A stretch of 8,309 nucleotides of DNA. Source: Anaerolineae bacterium (GTDB lineage: Bacteria; Chloroflexota; Anaerolineae; Anaerolineales; Anaerolineaceae). Location: positions 1 through 8,309 of the forward strand of contig JACRAG010000267.1 in NCBI GenBank assembly GCA_016213455.1. The letters run 5' to 3'. Shown one piece after another: positions 6,123-8,309 of the stretch. The first letter of the stretch is position 1; every line of letters starts with the position of its first letter. The notes beneath the pieces are model-generated. The model saw only the letters and a list, made by a program, of their open reading frames with translations. It made no database searches and was not told the origin of the DNA. The translations under genes and the position numbers were made by a program.

Positions 6123-7559
6123 TTAACTCTCTTTCACTACCGCGTTCACAAAGCGAGCGGTAGATTCCTCAAACAACAATTTGACTACGCCGGTTGGCCC
6201 TTGTCTGTGTTTGGCTACAATGACTTCGGTCAATCCTTTTTCTTCTGGCGCTTCCAGCCGGTGGAGGAACAAGACGATATCCGCATCCATCTCCAGGTTT
6301 CCCGACTCGCGCAGATCCGAAAGCACCGGCCGTTTATCGGTGCGCGTTTCAACGGCCCGCGACAGCTGGGCGGCGGCCAGGATGGGCACATCCAATTCCC
6401 GAGCCAGGATTTTCAATTGGCGCGAAATATGGCCGACCTCCTGAACGCGGTTTTCAAAACGACCGTCGCTGGCCATCAGTTGGATGTAATCCACTACGAC
6501 CAGATCCAAACGGTTATGGAGACGCAGCTTGCGGCATTTTGATCGGAGCTGAGAAGGCGTCAGCGCCGGTGAGTCGTCAAAAGCCATGGGTAATTCTCCA
6601 AGGTTCTCGATGGCCCGGGTGAATTTCTCCCACTCGTTATCTTCCAATTGACCGCTTCGCAGACGCTGGCTGTTGATTCCACTCTCCTGCGATGCTATCC
6701 GCAGAGAGATCTGCCCAGTGGACATTTCGAGAGAGAAGATCGCTACGTGCTTCTTCTCTTTCTGAGCCACGTGGAGTCCCAGGCTGGTAAGGAACGAAGT
6801 CTTTCCAACTGCCGGACGCGCTCCGACAATGATCAGGTCTGAACCTTGTAAACCGCCAAGCAGCCGGTCCAGATCGATGAAACCGGTAGGGATGCCTTGC
6901 AGATTGCCGGCAGCCCGGTCGGCCACCTGATCGTAGAGATTGCTCATGGCCGCCTGTGCAGACTGCATCTCTCGGGTCACTCGGCGAAGACTGACATTGA
7001 AAACCGTTTGCTCAGCTTCATCCAGCGCTAGATCCGCGTCGTAGGGCTTGTGATAAGCGGCCTTTGCGATCCGGTTGGCGGCATTGGCCAGTCGCCGGCA
7101 GGTCGCGGTTTCTTCGACCAAGTGGCCATAAGCTGCTGCATGCAGTGAGCTGGGGGTTTGATTGATCAATCCCATCACGTACGCCGGACCACCGATCTCG
7201 GCCAAGCGGTTGCGCTGTTCAAGATCATTCACCACCGTCAGGTAATCCAACGGCTGACCCTGTTCACGTAAGCTATTAAATGTCTGCCAGATCCAGCCGT
7301 TGCGCTGGATGTAAAAATCATCCGAACATAAGAATTCGGCCAAATCCTCGTAGATTTCTGGATTGATCAACACCGATCCAAGTACTGCTTCTTCTGCTTC
7401 GCGGTTATGAGGTGGGAGGTTGTAAAATTCTTCCCTCGAAGGTGCTTGATTTGTCGAATCGTCTGTGCTATCATCCCAATCACATGATTTATGAGTTATG
7501 CCCATTTGAACCGCTGGCTGCGAACCGGCGGTTCGAGCATTTAAACCAGGTTTATCCAC
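6123..7559 (-). CDS. dnaB: Replicative DNA helicase, DnaB family
   Basis: This 478-residue hexameric 5'-3' helicase of the RecA fold unwinds the fork and, in bacteria, recruits primase. The N-terminal DnaB domain begins at LPPHNREAEEAVLGSVLINPE (from residue 48) and runs to about 150. After the linker, the motor domain has Walker A GARPAVGKTS (246-255, K253/T254), the catalytic glutamate E278 (FSLEMS), Walker B VVVDYIQL (D357), the sensor glutamine Q398 (AAQLSR), SDLRESG (414-420) and the arginine-finger region KHRQGPTG (450-457). All key residues are present. The start is a GTG at 7559 with AAGGAGA 8 bases upstream. It adds about 47 residues before the usual beginning, including an acidic patch (CDWDDSTDD). 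A shorter start at residue 20 (ATG) has no better site. The gene leads a four-gene operon with initiator, loader and the 614-residue protein. It is probably the element's own helicase rather than the host copy, since it is linked to a G39P-like loader. Confidence 0.95.
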   Translation of the reverse strand: MDKPGLNARTAGSQPAVQMGITHKSCDWDDSTDDSTNQAPSREEFYNLPPHNREAEEAVLGSVLINPEIYEDLAEFLCSDDFYIQRNGWIWQTFNSLREQGQPLDYLTVVNDLEQRNRLAEIGGPAYVMGLINQTPSSLHAAAYGHLVEETATCRRLANAANRIAKAAYHKPYDADLALDEAEQTVFNVSLRRVTREMQSAQAAMSNLYDQVADRAAGNLQGIPTGFIDLDRLLGGLQGSDLIIVGARPAVGKTSFLTSLGLHVAQKEKKHVAIFSLEMSTGQISLRIASQESGINSQRLRSGQLEDNEWEKFTRAIENLGELPMAFDDSPALTPSQLRSKCRKLRLHNRLDLVVVDYIQLMASDGRFENRVQEVGHISRQLKILARELDVPILAAAQLSRAVETRTDKRPVLSDLRESGNLEMDADIVLFLHRLEAPEEKGLTEVIVAKHRQGPTGVVKLLFEESTARFVNAVVKES

Positions 7560-7621
7560 TGTTCATTTCTCCTTCATACAAAAATCGTGTCTTCTTATCT
7601 GCCTCGCCAAAACCGGCCCCC

Positions 7622-7641
7622 AAAGCCGTAGAAGGCTTTTT
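7622..7641 (+). other. Small hairpin with T-run upstream of dnaB
   Basis: AAAGCC (7622-7627) pairs with GGCTTT (7634-7639) around the loop GTAGAA, and T's continue to 7641. On the plus strand it looks like a short terminator, yet no plus-strand gene precedes it. It lies in the untranslated leader of the dnaB operon on the minus strand. A counter-transcribed RNA ending here, or a leader structure, are both possible but unproven. Confidence 0.25.
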
Positions 7642-7665
7642 CGGTACTGATGATCTCGCATAAGG

Positions 7666-7812
7666 GGTGATCCAAAATCGTCGCGCCACGGCCTTCCTGG
7701 TGAGTTAGGGTGTTTCCCTTTTGTTTTCAAGGGGATCACCTTGGGTGTTTCCCTGGAGGAACATAGGTGTTCTCTTGAGGTGTTCCCCTACTGAAAACAA
7801 GGTGTCTCCCTT
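7666..7812. repeat. Iteron-like GGTGTTTCCCT array upstream of the dnaB operon
   Basis: The 260-bp gap between the ribbon-helix-helix gene and dnaB has no gene but holds repeats of GGTGTTTCCCT. Clear copies are at 7709-7719, 7744-7754 (both exact), 7766-7776 (GGTGTTCTCTT), 7779-7789 (GGTGTTCCCCT) and 7801-7811 (GGTGTCTCCCT). An inverted copy, GGTGATCCCCT, is at 7730-7740 on the minus strand, and a partial GGTGATCC is at 7666-7673. The forward copies start 35, 22, 13 and 22 bp apart (35 = 22 + 13). A 9-bp inverted repeat, TTGTTTTCA (7721-7729) with 7792-7800, frames most of the set. They may be operators for the operon or a second initiator-binding region. A clear sigma-70 promoter for dnaB was not found in this gap. 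Confidence 0.75.
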
Positions 7813-7820
7813 ATTTCCGC

Positions 7821-8282
7821 TCACCGAACCCGTTTTTGCCTTTTCTTGGAAAAGCGCGAAAAACGCTCGCTGTCCATTGGATGGATCAGTATCCAGTCGT
7901 ACCGCGGGCTGTCCGAAGGCATCAGGTACTCCTCAAAACGGATGTGCCCATTGCGGTATGCCAGCAGCGCTTCATATAGCAAAAAGGTAACCACCTGGCT
8001 CTGCGTCACCCGTTGGGCTTCGGCCAACCGGACAATCTGCTCCTTCAATTCTTTGGGAAGCAGCAGTACCAACCGGTTGGCGGCCTGTTCTTTGGATTTA
8101 TTCCTCTCCGCCTCTTTTCGGGCCTGCTCACGCTTGCGATGTTCGATCAACAGCCGGCGCTCCTCTTGACTGAGACCGGCCTCATTCTGCCTGCGCTCCG
8201 AGTCGCGCAGCATCTCATCGACCACACTGTCGGCGGGCGGAAGTGAAAGCGCTGCGCGTAGATCGTTATTTGGACGAGCCAT
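7821..8282 (-). CDS. Ribbon-helix-helix DNA-binding protein (plasmid regulator or partition type)
   Basis: This 153-residue protein starts at ATG 8282 with an excellent AAGGAGG (8287-8293). It has three parts. Residues 1-65 are charged and probably helical, possibly a coiled coil (SQEERRLLIEHRKREQARKE, residues 38-57). Residues about 68-113 look like a CopG/Arc-type ribbon-helix-helix: the strand ANRLVLLLPKELKE, then helix 1 EQIVRLAEAQ, a turn RVTQ and helix 2 SQVVTFLLYEALLAY. The tail (114-153) ends in a basic stretch, SKKRQKRVR. RHH proteins of this size on plasmids act as copy-control or partition regulators (CopG, ParG, Omega types). It is transcribed toward the repeat array 10 bp beyond its stop, so it is a natural candidate to bind that array and control the dnaB operon. 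No ParA-like partner is visible in the window. Confidence 0.6.
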   Translation of the reverse strand: MARPNNDLRAALSLPPADSVVDEMLRDSERRQNEAGLSQEERRLLIEHRKREQARKEAERNKSKEQAANRLVLLLPKELKEQIVRLAEAQRVTQSQVVTFLLYEALLAYRNGHIRFEEYLMPSDSPRYDWILIHPMDSERFSRFSKKRQKRVR

Positions 8283-8309
8283 CTTTCCTCCTTATGCCCC
8301 CAGTCCATC

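Noticed and set aside
7412..7663. 83-residue plus-strand open frame across the dnaB start and leader
   Set aside because: It overlaps the dnaB 5' end antisense, has no good ribosome site and resembles no family.
8292..8309. Possible last five codons of an upstream minus-strand gene ending in TAA at 8292-8294
   Set aside because: The overlap of a stop with the AAGGAGG site would fit translational coupling, but 18 bases are too few to call a gene.

Overview
The window reads as an accessory, element-borne replication region with a small cargo segment at its left end. The host cannot be fixed from this sequence. The base composition is moderate and the coupled initiator/loader/DnaB set resembles Gram-positive phage and plasmid replicons. 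The wording of the HicB, DnaB and helix-turn-helix proteins would fit a Chloroflexota (Anaerolineae-like) or related environmental bacterium, but that is a low-confidence guess. There are no rRNA or tRNA genes and no CRISPR array.

Left segment (1-1690). The 3' end of a HicB-type antitoxin gene enters from the left edge and is closed by a perfect 14-bp terminator hairpin. Next come a divergent pair: a small two-helix membrane protein (minus strand) and a protein that looks like a remote uracil-DNA glycosylase superfamily member (plus strand). A weak hairpin separates the latter from the convergent genes beyond.

Central and right segment (1689-8282, all minus strand). In transcription order: a ribbon-helix-helix DNA-binding protein; a 260-bp intergenic region carrying about seven GGTGTTTCCCT-type repeats; a DnaB-family replicative helicase; an initiator-like protein with an N-terminal helix-turn-helix; a helicase-loader-like protein of the G39P type; a 614-residue protein with a winged helix followed by a PD-(D/E)xK-like nuclease motif (Replic_Relax-like layout); a 150-bp region rich in inverted repeats; and a tyrosine recombinase with all catalytic residues. 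The four replication genes are separated by 3 bases or overlap (by 14 bases and by 1 base), so they form one translationally coupled operon.

The most striking feature is inside the initiator gene. Between about 5535 and 5747 there are at least 11 copies of TGTCACCCTT/TGACACCCTT. Four are direct repeats with an exact 21-bp period, and six form three 10-bp inverted pairs, each with a 3-bp spacer. This is the arrangement expected of a replication origin embedded in its own initiator gene, as in phage lambda O. A second, related array lies in front of dnaB and may be a second binding region or the operon's operator. In the proposed scheme the initiator binds the repeats in its own gene, the loader delivers DnaB, and the recombinase resolves or integrates the element. 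The 614-residue protein has an unknown role linked to replication or transfer.
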